Source: Aureimonas mangrovi (GTDB lineage: Bacteria > Pseudomonadota > Alphaproteobacteria > Rhizobiales > Rhizobiaceae). Taken from it: DNA of 64,000 nucleotides. A model generated the notes under the pieces. The model searched no databases. It was not told where the DNA came from and saw only the letters and a list, made by a program, of their open reading frames with translations. Position 1 is the stretch's first letter; every line of letters begins with the position of its first letter. The DNA lies in NCBI RefSeq assembly GCF_014058705.1, contig NZ_CP059692.1, forward strand, positions 563,001 through 627,000. Reading direction: 5' to 3'. Below, in pieces: positions 37,688 to 50,870 of the stretch. A program made the translations under genes and the position numbers.

Positions 37688-39967
37688 ATGGCCGTCGTCT
37701 CGTCATATAGGATTCGTTCTTCCACCTTGCCCGCCCGCAACCTCAGGAAATCCGACAAGACCACGCCGACGGAAGGGCTTTTCGAGCCCGAGGCGCAAGC
37801 GCGGGCGCGCGTCGTGCCCGTCATGGTGCCGCTGCCGGCGCCGCGCGCCTATTCCTATGCGGTGCCGGAGGGAATCGAGGTCCGCCCCGGTTCCATTGTC
37901 GCCGTGCCGCTCGGGCCGCGGCTCGTGCCGGGCGTTGTGTGGGACGGAGAGGGCGAGGCGGTCAATCCGGCGCGCCTGCGAGAAATCGCCCACGCGTTCG
38001 AGTGCCCGCCGCTCCCTGAAAGCTCCCGTCGCTTCGTCGACTGGGTCGCGGCCTACACGATCTCGCCACCCGGCCTCGTCGCGCGCATGACGCTTCGAAC
38101 GCCCGTCGCCTTCGACCCGGAGCCGATGATCGACGCCCTGCGATTCTCCGGCGAGGCACCGCCGCGCATGACCGATGCGCGCTCGCGCGTCCTGGCGCTG
38201 GCGCAGGATGGGCAGGCCTGGACGAAGGCGGGCCTTGCGCATGCGGCCGGCGTCACGCCATCGGTGATCGACGGGCTGACCAAGGCGGGCGTCTTCGAGC
38301 CCGTGCGCCTGCCGCCGCCACCCGTCGTGCCCGAGCCCGACATCGGATACACCCGCGCCGAGCTTTCGGCCGGGCAACGCGAGGCGGCCGACCGGCTCGT
38401 CTGCGCGGTGGAGGCGGGCGGCTTCTCGACGACGCTTCTGGAGGGCGTGACGGGCTCGGGCAAGACGGAGGTCTATTTCGAGGCCGTGGCAAAGGCGCTC
38501 GAGAAGGGCCGGCAGGTGCTGATCCTCCTGCCCGAGATCGCGCTGACGCAGAGCTTCATCGACCGCTTCCATGCCCGTTTCGGCGCCGAGCCCGCACAAT
38601 GGCATTCCGACGCGCCGCCGCGCTCGCGCGAGAAGGTCTGGCGCCAAGTGATCGAGGGCCGCGTGCGGGTCGTCGCGGGGGCGCGCTCGGCGCTGTTCCT
38701 CCCCTTCACGGATCTCGGCCTCATCGTCGTCGACGAGGAGCACGACCCCGCCTACAAGCAGGAGGAGCGCACCTTCTACCATGCGCGCGACATGGCTGTG
38801 GTGCGCGCGCATCTGGAGGGCTGCCCGGCGATCCTCGCCTCGGCGACGCCCTCGGTGGAAAGCCGCGTCAACGCGCAGCGCGGGCGCTACGCGCATGTGA
38901 AGCTCGGCGAGCGCTTCGAGGCGGCGGCGCTGCCGGACCTTCACCTCGTCGACATGCGCCGTCATCCGCCCGAACGAGGCCGCTTCGTCTCGCCCGTCCT
39001 TTCGACGGCGATCGCCGAGACGCTGGCGCGCGGCGAGCAGGCGCTTCTCTTCCTCAACCGGCGCGGCTACGCGCCGCTGACGCTCTGCCGGGCCTGCGGC
39101 CATCGCTTCCAGTGCCCGCAATGCTCGACATGGCTTGTGGACCACCGGCTGCGCGGCCAGCTCCAGTGCCATCACTGCGGCCATGCCGAGCGCCGGCCCG
39201 ACGCCTGCCCGCACTGCGGCACGCTCGATCATCTCGTGCCGTGCGGGCCGGGCGTGGAACGCATCGCAGAGGAGATGCTGGCGACCTTCCCGCAGGCGCG
39301 CACGATCCTCCTCTCCTCCGACCTGCCGGGCGGGGCGCGGCGGTTGCGGCGCGAGCTCGATGCGGTTGCGGACGGCGAGGCCGACATCGTCATCGGCACG
39401 CAGCTCGTCGCCAAGGGGCATCACTTCCCGCTGATGACGCTCGTCGGCGCGGTGGATGCCGATCTCGGGCTCGCCAACGGCGATCCGCGCGCGGCCGAGC
39501 GCACCTTCCAGCTTCTTCATCAGGTGACGGGCCGGGCCGGGCGTTCCGGCCTGAAGAGCCGCGGCCTCATCCAGACCTTCCAGCCCGAGCATCCGGTGAT
39601 GCAGGCGATCGCGAGCGGCGACGCCGCACTGTTCTACGAACGCGAGATCGCCGAGCGCGAGCGGGCGGGCCTGCCGCCCTTCGGACGCCTCGCGGCCGTG
39701 ATCGTCTCGGCGAGCGACCGGCGCGCCGCCGAGGCGCATGGCCGCGAAATGCGCAACGCCGCGCCTTCCGGGTTCGACGTGGAGGTGCTGGGGCCGGCCG
39801 AGGCGCCGCTCTCGCTGCTGCGCGGACGCTACCGCTTCCGGCTGCTCTGCCAGGGGCCGCGCTCGGCCCGCCTGCAGGACTTCCTGCGAGCGTGGACAGA
39901 GGTCGCGCCGAAGATCCGCGGCTCGGTGCAGGTGCAGATCGACGTCGACCCGCAGAGTTTTCTCTAG
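37688..39967 (+). CDS. priA: Primosomal replication restart helicase PriA
   Basis: 3'-5' helicase that reloads the replisome at stalled forks. The 759-residue protein has the N-terminal DNA 3'-end-binding domain (VPVMVPLPAPRAYSYAVPEG), Walker A GVTGSGKTE (about 252-260), Walker B DEEHD (about 348) and the zinc-binding insert with CRACGHRFQCPQC and CHHCGH...CPHCG (about 467-511). The start is the ATG at 37688. The first 40 residues are not conserved, so a downstream non-ATG start is possible. Confidence 0.95.
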   Translation: MAVVSSYRIRSSTLPARNLRKSDKTTPTEGLFEPEAQARARVVPVMVPLPAPRAYSYAVPEGIEVRPGSIVAVPLGPRLVPGVVWDGEGEAVNPARLREIAHAFECPPLPESSRRFVDWVAAYTISPPGLVARMTLRTPVAFDPEPMIDALRFSGEAPPRMTDARSRVLALAQDGQAWTKAGLAHAAGVTPSVIDGLTKAGVFEPVRLPPPPVVPEPDIGYTRAELSAGQREAADRLVCAVEAGGFSTTLLEGVTGSGKTEVYFEAVAKALEKGRQVLILLPEIALTQSFIDRFHARFGAEPAQWHSDAPPRSREKVWRQVIEGRVRVVAGARSALFLPFTDLGLIVVDEEHDPAYKQEERTFYHARDMAVVRAHLEGCPAILASATPSVESRVNAQRGRYAHVKLGERFEAAALPDLHLVDMRRHPPERGRFVSPVLSTAIAETLARGEQALLFLNRRGYAPLTLCRACGHRFQCPQCSTWLVDHRLRGQLQCHHCGHAERRPDACPHCGTLDHLVPCGPGVERIAEEMLATFPQARTILLSSDLPGGARRLRRELDAVADGEADIVIGTQLVAKGHHFPLMTLVGAVDADLGLANGDPRAAERTFQLLHQVTGRAGRSGLKSRGLIQTFQPEHPVMQAIASGDAALFYEREIAERERAGLPPFGRLAAVIVSASDRRAAEAHGREMRNAAPSGFDVEVLGPAEAPLSLLRGRYRFRLLCQGPRSARLQDFLRAWTEVAPKIRGSVQVQIDVDPQSFL

Positions 39968-39980
39968 AGCGACCTTGTCT

Positions 39981-40033
39981 CTACGCATCAGGCTCTCCGA
40001 AAACCGGAACTGGTTTTCGAGCCGATGCTGTCG
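39981..40033 (+). repeat. Dispersed hairpin repeat, copy A
   Basis: A 53-bp element beginning CTACGCATCAGGCT and ending GCCGATGCTGTCG, with an inner stem CGAAAACC / GGTTTTCG. It is related to copy B at 50863-50915. The two copies differ in the loop and stem, but both fold. This resembles a known abundant intergenic repeat class of Hyphomicrobiales genomes. It lies just past the priA stop. Confidence 0.75.
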
Positions 40034-40106
40034 GCACACGTCGCAGGCTTCGCGAAGGGAAGGGGGCGTAAGCCTCGACCTCAGACACACGGAGCGCCGC
40101 CGAGCG

Positions 40107-40505
40107 ATGCAATTCTCCCTGCCATTGTATGCGGCCGACTGGCTGCCCTTCGTCGCGGCGGCGCTGACGACGCTTTTCGGCCTCGCCGCGCTTCTGGCGC
40201 CGCGCGTGGTGTTGATGGCGCTGCACCTCGACACCGCGCCGGCGCACCCCGAGGCGGTGGCCGAGATTCGTGGCACGCTCGCCGGCTTCTGGCTCGGAAC
40301 GGGCATTGTCGCGCTTCTCTTCTACGATCAGCCCTTCCTGCAGATGACGCTCGGCGCCGCGTGGCTCTTCACGGGCTTCGGGCGCCTGATGTCGATTCTC
40401 TTCGATGCCGGCGCGACCGTCGCCAACTGGGCGCTTCTGGCGCTGAACGCCGTTCTGGCGGCCCTGTGCCTCGCGCCCGTCCTCGGATTCGTCCCCTTCG
40501 GCTGA
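40107..40505 (+). CDS. Small four-helix membrane protein (DUF4345-like)
   Basis: A 132-residue, very hydrophobic protein with four predicted helices (about 12-32, 52-72, 78-98, 104-126). The segment EIRGTLAGFWLGTGIVALLF resembles the DUF4345 family signature; the function is unknown. The ATG at 40107 begins MQFSLPLYAADW. It stands between priA and the atp operon, separated from priA by the hairpin repeat. Confidence 0.75.
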   Translation: MQFSLPLYAADWLPFVAAALTTLFGLAALLAPRVVLMALHLDTAPAHPEAVAEIRGTLAGFWLGTGIVALLFYDQPFLQMTLGAAWLFTGFGRLMSILFDAGATVANWALLALNAVLAALCLAPVLGFVPFG

Positions 40506-40734
40506 ACCGTCTCGCCGCCGCATGGGCGGGATGGGTGGAAATCAGCCCGCAAACCGCGTCATAGCGCGGTTGTCGGGCTCGGATCGCTATGCTAGACGAC
40601 CCCCCATCGGCAGCGCGGGCGCCCGAATGCGGCGCGCCCATGCCATGTTTCAGGGATCGGTTTCGAAAGGCCGGCGTGCTCCGCAGGGGGGCTGCACCGG
40701 GTTCGAACGTCAAGCGAGAGAGAAGCGGTCGTCC

Positions 40735-42827
<2,093 letters not shown>

Positions 42828-42868
42828 TCGACCGCGCCGGCCTCTAAGACGGAGACGAGACGACCGAC

Positions 42869-43753
42869 ATGGCTTCGCTCAAGGATCTGCGAAACCGCAT
42901 CGCTTCGGTGAAGGCGACGCAGAAGATCACCAAGGCCATGCAGATGGTCGCGGCGGCCAAGCTGCGCCGCGCCCAGGATGCGGCCGAGGCTGCGCGCCCC
43001 TATTCGGAGCGCATGGCCTCGGTGATGGCCAACATCGCCAGCGCGATGGATGCCGGAGAGGCGCCCGCGCTGATGACCGGCACGGGCGAGGACAAGACGC
43101 ATCTTCTGATCGTCTTCACGGCCGATCGCGGGCTGTGCGGCGGCTTCAACGCGCAGATCGCGCGCCTGGCCCGCGAGCACATCCGACGCCTCGAGGCCGA
43201 CGGCAAGACGGTGAAGATCATCACCGTCGGCAAGAAGGGCTACGATCTCCTGCGCCGCGATCACGGTGGCAAGGTCATCGAGCGGATGGACTTCCGTGAC
43301 ACCAAGACGGTGGGCTTTGCGAATGCCGAGGACGTCGCCGACAAGGTGATGGACCTCTTCGCGGCGGGCGAGTTCGACGTGGCGACGATCTTCTACTCGG
43401 AGTTCGTCAACGTCATCACCCAGAAGCCGACGGCCCAGCAGGTGGTCCCGGCCGTCGTCGAGGCCGAGGGCGACGTACCCGAGGCGACCGTCGGCGGTGC
43501 GCTCTACGAGTACGAGCCGGAGCCCGAGGCGATCCTCGCGGATCTTCTGCCGCGTTCGATCAAGATCCAGATGTTCCGCGCGCTTCTCGAGAACGCGGCT
43601 TCCGAGCAGGGCGCCCGCATGAGCGCGATGGACAACGCCACGCGCAATGCCGGGGACATGATCAACCGCCTGTCGATCTCCTACAACCGGCAGCGCCAGG
43701 CGCAGATCACGACCGAGCTCGTCGAGATCATCTCGGGCGCCGAGGCGCTCTGA
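42869..43753 (+). CDS. atpG: ATP synthase F1 gamma subunit
   Basis: Central rotor shaft of F1. The 294 residues show the N-terminal coiled coil ([20 protein letters not shown], then [14 protein letters not shown]), GLCGGFNAQ and the C-terminal [19 protein letters not shown]. All parts are at the expected positions. It sits between atpA and atpD with a 102-bp gap before atpD. Confidence 0.99.
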   Translation: MASLKDLRNRIASVKATQKITKAMQMVAAAKLRRAQDAAEAARPYSERMASVMANIASAMDAGEAPALMTGTGEDKTHLLIVFTADRGLCGGFNAQIARLAREHIRRLEADGKTVKIITVGKKGYDLLRRDHGGKVIERMDFRDTKTVGFANAEDVADKVMDLFAAGEFDVATIFYSEFVNVITQKPTAQQVVPAVVEAEGDVPEATVGGALYEYEPEPEAILADLLPRSIKIQMFRALLENAASEQGARMSAMDNATRNAGDMINRLSISYNRQRQAQITTELVEIISGAEAL

Positions 43754-43843
43754 CGAAAAGGGCGGCCGGCTCGCCGGTCGCAGGGCATGCTAGAGGGCGA
43801 CGGAGGCTTGAGGCCGGACCGGCGCCGCGAAAGACGGTTCTAA

Positions 43844-45307
<1,464 letters not shown>

Positions 45308-45311
45308 TCCG

Positions 45312-45509
45312 ATGGAGCGCGGCGACCTTCGCATCGAGGACGCCGTCAACGAGGCCTGTCCGTGGTCGGGAAAACCGATCATGGCGGACGCTCTCACCAC
45401 CTACAAGGGCGCGGTCGTCGGGTTCTGCAACCCCGGCTGCCGCGACAAGTTCGACACCGCGGCCCGCCATTTCGAGGCCGCTCTGACCAGGCAGGCGACC
45501 CGTGGCTGA
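45312..45509 (+). CDS. Small Cys-containing (YHS/TRASH-like) protein in the atp operon
   Basis: A 65-residue protein with the core EACPWSGKPI...GFCNPGCRDKF: cysteines at 16, 39 and 43 in a C-x22-C-x3-C arrangement like small metal-binding YHS/TRASH domains. Homologs at this location are sometimes labelled glutathione S-transferase, which this fragment does not support. It starts 4 bp after atpD and overlaps atpC by 8 bp, so it is translated with F1 genes. A role in metal sensing or ATP synthase assembly is only a guess. Confidence 0.8.
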   Translation: MERGDLRIEDAVNEACPWSGKPIMADALTTYKGAVVGFCNPGCRDKFDTAARHFEAALTRQATRG

Positions 45510-45906
45510 CAGCTTCAAGTTCGAACTCGTTTCCCCCGAGCGGCTGCTTCTGTCGGAGCAGGTGAGCGCCGTCATCGCGCCGGGCACCGAAGGCTACATG
45601 ACCGTCATGGCGAATCACGCGCCGCTGATGGCGACGCTGAAGCCGGGCGTGGTGCAGGCGACGCTGGCAAGCGGGGGCGAGCGCCGCATCTTCATCCAGG
45701 GTGGCTTCGCCGACATCAATCCGGAAGGCTTCACGTTACTTGCCGAGCACGCGATCTTCGTCGAAGACCTCGACGCGGCCGATCTCGACCAGCAGATCCA
45801 GAACGCGCGCGAGGACGTCACGGACGCGGAAACAGACGCGGTGAAGATGCGCTCCGAGAAGCGCCTCGCCGATCTTCTCAACGCTCGCGAGGCGCTGAAC
45901 GCCTGA
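45502..45906 (+). CDS. atpC: ATP synthase F1 epsilon subunit
   Basis: Regulatory rotor subunit. The 134 residues have the beta-sandwich start FKFELVSPERLLLSEQVSAV and GYMTVMANHAPLMATLKPGV, then a C-terminal helix pair. A GTG start overlaps the preceding small gene by 8 bp. It ends the operon and is followed by an intrinsic terminator. Confidence 0.97.
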   Translation: MADSFKFELVSPERLLLSEQVSAVIAPGTEGYMTVMANHAPLMATLKPGVVQATLASGGERRIFIQGGFADINPEGFTLLAEHAIFVEDLDAADLDQQIQNAREDVTDAETDAVKMRSEKRLADLLNAREALNA

Positions 45907-45932
45907 CCCGTTGGGCACAGGCGGAAACGACG

Positions 45933-45960
45933 AAGGCCGGCGATTGCCGGCCTTTTTATT
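45933..45960 (+). terminator. Rho-independent terminator after atpC
   Basis: AAGGCCGGC, a GATT loop and GCCGGCCTT form a 9-bp stem followed by TTTATT. It also has an A-containing left arm and could act on the converging rppH transcript. Confidence 0.9.
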
Positions 45961-45992
45961 TGGTGCAACGCGCGAGGATCGCCTGCCGGGCG

Positions 45993-46511
45993 TCAGGCGC
46001 GTTCCAGATACCGAAACCCCGCGATGACCTGCTCGTAGACCGCGCGTTTGAAAGGCACGACGAGGTCGAGCACCTCGTCCATCGTCTTCCAGCCCCATTC
46101 CTCGAACTCGGCCGTGTGGCCGCCGGGCGGCGGTGCGATGCGGATTTCGCTCTCCGGCCCGGTCAGGCGGAAAGCGAACCACTTCTGCGTCTGGCCCTTG
46201 AAGCGACCTTTCAGAGCGACCCCGACGAGTTCGGGCGGAAGATCGTAGTCGATCCAGCCGTCGCTCTCGGCCAAAAGCTCGACCGATTCGATGCCAGTTT
46301 CCTCGTAGAGCTCGCGCTTGGCGGCAGGCAGGGGCTCTTCACCCTCGTCTATCCCGCCCTGCGGCATCTGCCAGAGCTTCACCGCGCCATCCATCTCACC
46401 CTTCGGCTCGACGACGCGCTTGCCCACCCAGACCTTGCCAGACTCGTTCAGCACCATGATGCCGACGCAGGGGCGATAGGGGAGGTTGTTGAAATCGATC
46501 GGATCAGTCAT
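45993..46511 (-). CDS. rppH: RNA pyrophosphohydrolase (Nudix)
   Basis: Removes 5' pyrophosphate from RNA, triggering decay. The 172 residues have [24 protein letters not shown] and a complete Nudix box (about 53-75) with REL and [13 protein letters not shown] is the RppH/YgdP form. It is the last gene of the envC-ctpA-deacetylase-rppH series on this strand. Confidence 0.96.
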   Translation of the reverse strand: MTDPIDFNNLPYRPCVGIMVLNESGKVWVGKRVVEPKGEMDGAVKLWQMPQGGIDEGEEPLPAAKRELYEETGIESVELLAESDGWIDYDLPPELVGVALKGRFKGQTQKWFAFRLTGPESEIRIAPPPGGHTAEFEEWGWKTMDEVLDLVVPFKRAVYEQVIAGFRYLERA

Positions 46512-46568
46512 CGGGCGCTCCAGCGGGGATGCCGTGACCTATGGCCTCGACGCCGTGAAGGCAATGTG

Positions 46569-47792
46569 TCAGCGCAGCTCGGGATCGTAAGCAAGGGCGG
46601 AGACCGGCACGATCTCGACGCCGCGGCCCTGCGCCTCGCTCACCCACTCGGCGATCGCCGAGACGGATGTGTCGAAGGCGCTCGCGACGCCGATCGCCGA
46701 GCCCTGCGCGCGCGCCGAGCGTTCGAGGATGTCGAGCTCCGTGCGGATCGCCTCGCGGTCGCGCACGGCGTCCAGCAGGCGTTCGGCGCGCGCGAAGGGC
46801 ACGCTGCCGGCCATCGCGGCATCGCGCGCGGCCGAACGGGGCGAAGAGCCGTCGTCGAGATACAGAAGGCCGCGCCGGCCGACATCGGCCAGCACAGCGT
46901 CCATCGCTGCGGGCTCGGACGAAAGACGTGCGCCCATGAAGTTCATGACGCCGACATAGTTGGTCATGCGTGCCATTGCGCGGTGAAGGTCCGACAGGTC
47001 TCCTGCGGCGGCCGCCTCCGTCGTCAGCGTGTTCGCGCCGGGGGAGACGTTCGGGTAGCCGAAGGGCTCCATCGGCGCTTGGAGGACGAGCTCGTGGCCA
47101 TGCTGGCGGGCCTCGCGCATCCAGCGGTCGAGGCTGTTGCCGGAGGCGGCGAAGCCGAGTGTCACAGCGGGTGGCAGCGCGCGCAAGGCCGCCTGCGTGC
47201 CGGTCTGCGAGATGCCGAGGCCGCCGACGACAAGCGCGATGCGCGTGCCGGAGCCGGAGCCCGGCGCACCGGCGTAAACGTCGAGCGGACGACGACCGTC
47301 CGCCGCGCGACGCGGAAGGTCTCCGAAGGACGAAGCCTCGATCAGGGCGGCGTCGGGAATATGGGCCATGCGCGCGGGCTGGCGCAACGAACCCGGCTCC
47401 ACGACGCGGATCGAGCCGGTGTAGCTCTGATCGACCGCGAAGGGCGAGGCCTCCACGATGCTGACGCCCCCGTCGCCATTCATGCGGGTAATCGTCGGGC
47501 CGGAATCGCGTCGCGCTTCCATCGCCGTCGCCAGCGGGTCACTTTGTGGCAGCGCGGGGAGCGGCTGGCTGAAATGGGAGACGCGCTGAAAGTCGGGCTC
47601 GCGCAGCGCCGTCGCCAGCGAGCCGCCGAAAACAGCCAGCGCCAGCATCGCGACGACGGCCGGGCCTTTCCACGTGCGAGGGACTCGCGGCGTCTCGCGC
47701 CGTCCCATGCCAAGAGGCGCACCGAGATCATGCAACGGCGCGGTCTGCCGGCTGTCGCGCGAAAGGGCGTCGGTGGCGAGGGGAGAGGGCAT
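46569..47792 (-). CDS. Divergent polysaccharide deacetylase family protein
   Basis: A 407-residue protein with an N-terminal membrane anchor (about 50-68, PAVVAMLALAVFGGSLATAL) and a C-terminal YibQ-type divergent deacetylase domain: RIALVVGGLGISQTGT, LPPAVTLGFAASG, HGHELVLQAPMEPFGYPN and TNYVGVMNFMGARL. It probably acts in the periplasm on a cell-wall glycan; activity is uncertain. The start ATG at 47792 is approximate, because the first 45 residues are not conserved. Its position between ctpA and rppH is typical of Hyphomicrobiales. Confidence 0.9.
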   Translation of the reverse strand: MPSPLATDALSRDSRQTAPLHDLGAPLGMGRRETPRVPRTWKGPAVVAMLALAVFGGSLATALREPDFQRVSHFSQPLPALPQSDPLATAMEARRDSGPTITRMNGDGGVSIVEASPFAVDQSYTGSIRVVEPGSLRQPARMAHIPDAALIEASSFGDLPRRAADGRRPLDVYAGAPGSGSGTRIALVVGGLGISQTGTQAALRALPPAVTLGFAASGNSLDRWMREARQHGHELVLQAPMEPFGYPNVSPGANTLTTEAAAAGDLSDLHRAMARMTNYVGVMNFMGARLSSEPAAMDAVLADVGRRGLLYLDDGSSPRSAARDAAMAGSVPFARAERLLDAVRDREAIRTELDILERSARAQGSAIGVASAFDTSVSAIAEWVSEAQGRGVEIVPVSALAYDPELR

Positions 47793-47932
47793 GGACACTC
47801 CGCATGGCGCCGGATCGCCGCTCGGGCGGCCTTGATGTGCGGCTCGTGCGCATCCGGCCAGCGACCCTAGTCTTCGGGTCTGGTCCGAGCCTGACACGGC
47901 TGGGCTCGTGCCGGGCGGGTCGGACCGGAAAC

Positions 47933-47966
47933 GAGAAAGGCCCGGAGGGGTGTCCGGGCCTTTCTC
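47933..47966 (-). terminator. Terminator after ctpA
   Basis: A 14-bp perfect stem: GAGAAAGGCCCGGA pairs with TCCGGGCCTTTCTC around a GGGGTG loop, just past the ctpA stop. It has no long T run beyond TTTCTC, but the stem is very stable. Confidence 0.75.
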
Positions 47967-47980
47967 GATGTACTCTCAGA

Positions 47981-49324
47981 TCAGTTGGCGACCGAGGCTT
48001 CCTGCTGCGGCGGGAAGGCGGCGTGCGTTTCCTGGCCGTTGAGGAGGCGGAAGGCGTACTGGAGCTGGAGATCGTCGGCCATCTCGGGCGGCACGTAATC
48101 GAGCGAGCCGGAGCCCTCCTCGTTCTCCTCGGCACCGGTGATGTGCCCACGCAGGGAAGACTCGCCGCGGCGCGCGTCGAGGTCTTCCTGCGTGATGCCC
48201 ATCTGCTCCATGATCTCGGGCGGCAAGGGCTGCTCGACGACGATGTCCGGATTGATGCCGCGTCCCTGAATGGAGCTGCCGGACGGCGTGTAGTAGAGCG
48301 CCGTCGTCAGCCGCAGCGCGCCGTTCTGGCCGAGCGGAATGATCGTCTGAACGGAGCCCTTGCCGAAGGACCGCGAGCCGACGACCGTCGCGCGCTTCTG
48401 ATCCTGCAGGGCGCCGGCGACGATCTCGGAAGCCGAGGCCGAGCCGCCGTTGACGAGGACGACCAGGGGTTTGCCGTCGATCTCGTCGCCCGAGCGGGCG
48501 TTGTAGCGACGCGTCTCTTCGGCGTTGCGGCCGCGGGTGGAGACGATCTCGCCGCTCTCGAGGAAGGCATCGGTGACGCTGACGGCTTCGTCCAGGAGGC
48601 CGCCGGGGTTGCGGCGCATGTCGAGGACGTAGCCCTTCAGGTTGTCGCCCGCCTGCTCCTTGATGTCTGCGATCGCGTCTTCCAGGCCGACGGTGGTCTG
48701 CTCGTTGAAGCGCAGGAGCTTGATGTAGCCGATGTCGGCTTCCAGCGAATGGCGCACGGACGGCACACGGATTTCCGCGCGCTCGATGGTCAGGCGCACC
48801 GGTTGGGCCGCGCCCTCGCGGATGATGGTGAGGTCGACGGAGGTGCCGATGTCGCCCTTCATCCGGTCCACCGCCTCGGAGAGCGTCAGGCCCCGCACCT
48901 GCTCGCCGTTGATCTCGCCGATGAGATCGTTGGCGAGGACGCCGGCCTTGTCGGCCGGAGTGCCCTCGAAGGGGGAGATGACCTTGACCAGCTCGTTCTC
49001 CATCGTGACCTCGATGCCGAGGCCGCCGAACTGGCCGCGCGTCTCGGTCCGCATGTCGGCCGTCTGCTCGGCGTTCATGTAGGAGGAGTGCGGGTCGAGT
49101 GAGGTCAGCATGCCGTTGATCGCGGTTTCGATCAGCTTCTGATCGTCCGGCTCGTCCACGTACTGCGAGCGGACGCGCTCGAAGACGTCACCGAAGATGG
49201 CGAGCTGGCGATAGGTGTCCGATCCTGCGGCGTTCGCGACGCCGGAATGCGGCCCGACAAAGGCGGTCATCGCCGTCGCGCCCAGAAGCGCGCCCGCGAA
49301 GAGTACCGAGAGCTTACGAATCAT
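47981..49324 (-). CDS. ctpA: Carboxyl-terminal processing protease (S41 family)
   Basis: Periplasmic serine protease that trims envelope proteins. The 447 residues include a signal peptide (about 1-28), a PDZ domain (about 100-180, GIEVTMENELVKVISPFEGT), and the S41 core with catalytic Ser in VNGGSASASEIVAGA (about 293) and Lys in RSFGKGSVQT (about 320). The ATG at 49324 overlaps the envC stop by 11 bp, which suggests coupled synthesis; in E. coli-type systems such pairs regulate murein hydrolases. Confidence 0.96.
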   Translation of the reverse strand: MIRKLSVLFAGALLGATAMTAFVGPHSGVANAAGSDTYRQLAIFGDVFERVRSQYVDEPDDQKLIETAINGMLTSLDPHSSYMNAEQTADMRTETRGQFGGLGIEVTMENELVKVISPFEGTPADKAGVLANDLIGEINGEQVRGLTLSEAVDRMKGDIGTSVDLTIIREGAAQPVRLTIERAEIRVPSVRHSLEADIGYIKLLRFNEQTTVGLEDAIADIKEQAGDNLKGYVLDMRRNPGGLLDEAVSVTDAFLESGEIVSTRGRNAEETRRYNARSGDEIDGKPLVVLVNGGSASASEIVAGALQDQKRATVVGSRSFGKGSVQTIIPLGQNGALRLTTALYYTPSGSSIQGRGINPDIVVEQPLPPEIMEQMGITQEDLDARRGESSLRGHITGAEENEEGSGSLDYVPPEMADDLQLQYAFRLLNGQETHAAFPPQQEASVAN

Positions 49325-50870
49325 TCCCCGTCCTTCCCGAAGGTCCATCCGCCCACCAGGGGGCGGGATCGACCGGTTTGCCGTCCTTGCGGAATTCCAC
49401 GTAGAGCGAAGGCTCCGTTCCCGGAAGGTCCTGCGCGCCAGCGCTTGCCAGTCTTCTGGAACCCATCACGGCGACGGGTTCCCCCGCCAGCACGAACTGT
49501 CCCACATCGACGTCGATCTCGCGCATGCCCGCCAATACGATATGATAGCCATCGCCCGCGTTCAGGATCAAGAGCTGCCCGTAGGAACGAAACGGACCCG
49601 AATAGAGAATCCGTCCGTCCGCCGGCGCCGTGACGATGTCGCCCGCGCGGGACTGGAAGGTGGTGCCCTCGGTCCTGCGGCCGAAACCGTCGTCGTCGCC
49701 GAAGGCGCGCCTGACCGCCCCGACCACGGGACGAGTGAGAGTCCCCTTCATTGTCGAAAATGGGGCCGAGACGTCGAGCTGGGCCATGTCACGGCGAAGT
49801 GACGCTATATCGTACTGGGGACGTTCCGGTTCGGGAGGCTCCAGAGCCGCCAGCCGGCTCGCCTCCGCCTCGGCCGCAGCCTGCGCTTCGGCTTCCAGCG
49901 CCGCCGCCGCGCGCTCGCGTGCTTCCTCGAGCGCGGCGAGCCGTCGGGCCTCGGCTTCCGCGGCCTGACGCGCCGCGAGTTCGCGCGCCTGCTCCTCGGC
50001 AGCCTGCGCCTGTGCAAGATCGGTCTCCAGCGCGCCGATGAGATCCTGCAGCGAGTTCGCCTCGCCCGCGAGTTCGGCCGCCCTTCGGTTCATCGCCGCC
50101 AGCGCCTCGCGGCTGTCGGCCTCCAGCCGCTCCTTCTCGGCAAACAGGCGCTGGAGACGCGCTTCCTCCTCACGCTGGCGCGCGAGACCATCCGCGAAGG
50201 CGAGCTTGCGTGTCTCGATGCCTTCGCGAAGCTGCGCGAGTTCGGCAAGGTCGAGCGCCAGCGCGTCCGCCTCCTCGCGGATGCGCGGCACGACGGAGCC
50301 GAGGAGGATCGCGCTGCGCACCGAGCCGAGCGCGTCGTCCGGATGGACGAGGATCGCGGGGGCGGGCTTGCGCCCCATGCGCTGGAGCGCCCCAAGAACC
50401 TGGGAGAGCGTGCCGCGCCGGCGGCGCAGCGATTCCTGCACCTCGCCCTCGCGGGTGGCGAGTTCGTCGAGTTCGCTCTCGACGGCGGCCAGCTCCGTGC
50501 TCGCGTTCTTCTGCGCCTCGGCCGCCTCGATCATCGCCTCGCGGATGGCGTCGCGGTCCTGCGCAATTGCGGCGATCTCGGCGTCGAGCCGCTCGGCCGT
50601 CTCCTGCGTGAGGGTGATCCTGGAGCCGAGCTCCAGAAGCTCGTCGCGGGTCTTCTCGCGCGCGGCGGCGATGCGCTCGGCCTCGCCGATGATGTCGGCG
50701 AGCGCGAGAGGCGCATCGCCGCTCGGCTCGCCGGTCTCGGCATGCGCGACGGGGAGCGGGGTGCAGAAAAGCGCGGCGGCGAAGGACAGGGCGCGCGCGA
50801 TCGCGCAGCCAGAGCGTTGCGCGTCCCTCTGGACGCACGAGGGCCGCTCTCGCCCGTCGAACCTACGCAT
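49314..50870 (-). CDS. EnvC-like murein hydrolase activator (degenerate M23)
   Basis: A 518-residue exported protein: an N-terminal signal-like segment (about 14-40), a long coiled coil (about 50-365) rich in Ala/Glu/Arg, and a C-terminal M23/LytM fold (AGDIVTAPADGRILYSG, then YGQLLILNAGDGYHIVLAGM). The usual zinc-binding HxH region is not intact (LAGM instead of YAHL), as in EnvC-type activators, so it probably activates an amidase rather than cutting murein. The ATG at 50870 lies inside hairpin repeat copy B. The gene overlaps ctpA. Confidence 0.9.
   Translation of the reverse strand: MRRFDGRERPSCVQRDAQRSGCAIARALSFAAALFCTPLPVAHAETGEPSGDAPLALADIIGEAERIAAAREKTRDELLELGSRITLTQETAERLDAEIAAIAQDRDAIREAMIEAAEAQKNASTELAAVESELDELATREGEVQESLRRRRGTLSQVLGALQRMGRKPAPAILVHPDDALGSVRSAILLGSVVPRIREEADALALDLAELAQLREGIETRKLAFADGLARQREEEARLQRLFAEKERLEADSREALAAMNRRAAELAGEANSLQDLIGALETDLAQAQAAEEQARELAARQAAEAEARRLAALEEARERAAAALEAEAQAAAEAEASRLAALEPPEPERPQYDIASLRRDMAQLDVSAPFSTMKGTLTRPVVGAVRRAFGDDDGFGRRTEGTTFQSRAGDIVTAPADGRILYSGPFRSYGQLLILNAGDGYHIVLAGMREIDVDVGQFVLAGEPVAVMGSRRLASAGAQDLPGTEPSLYVEFRKDGKPVDPAPWWADGPSGRTGNDS

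Noticed and set aside
37703-40306. An 867-codon open frame opposite priA
   Set aside because: Shadow of priA; no domain, and it runs through an intergenic repeat.
45312-45509. Calling the small atp-operon protein a glutathione S-transferase
   Set aside because: Only 65 residues with no thioredoxin fold or GST helical domain; the cysteine pattern fits a small metal-binding domain.
49314-50870. Calling the M23 protein an active endopeptidase
   Set aside because: The histidines expected in the final zinc motif are missing (LAGM instead of YAHL), so an EnvC-type activator role fits better.
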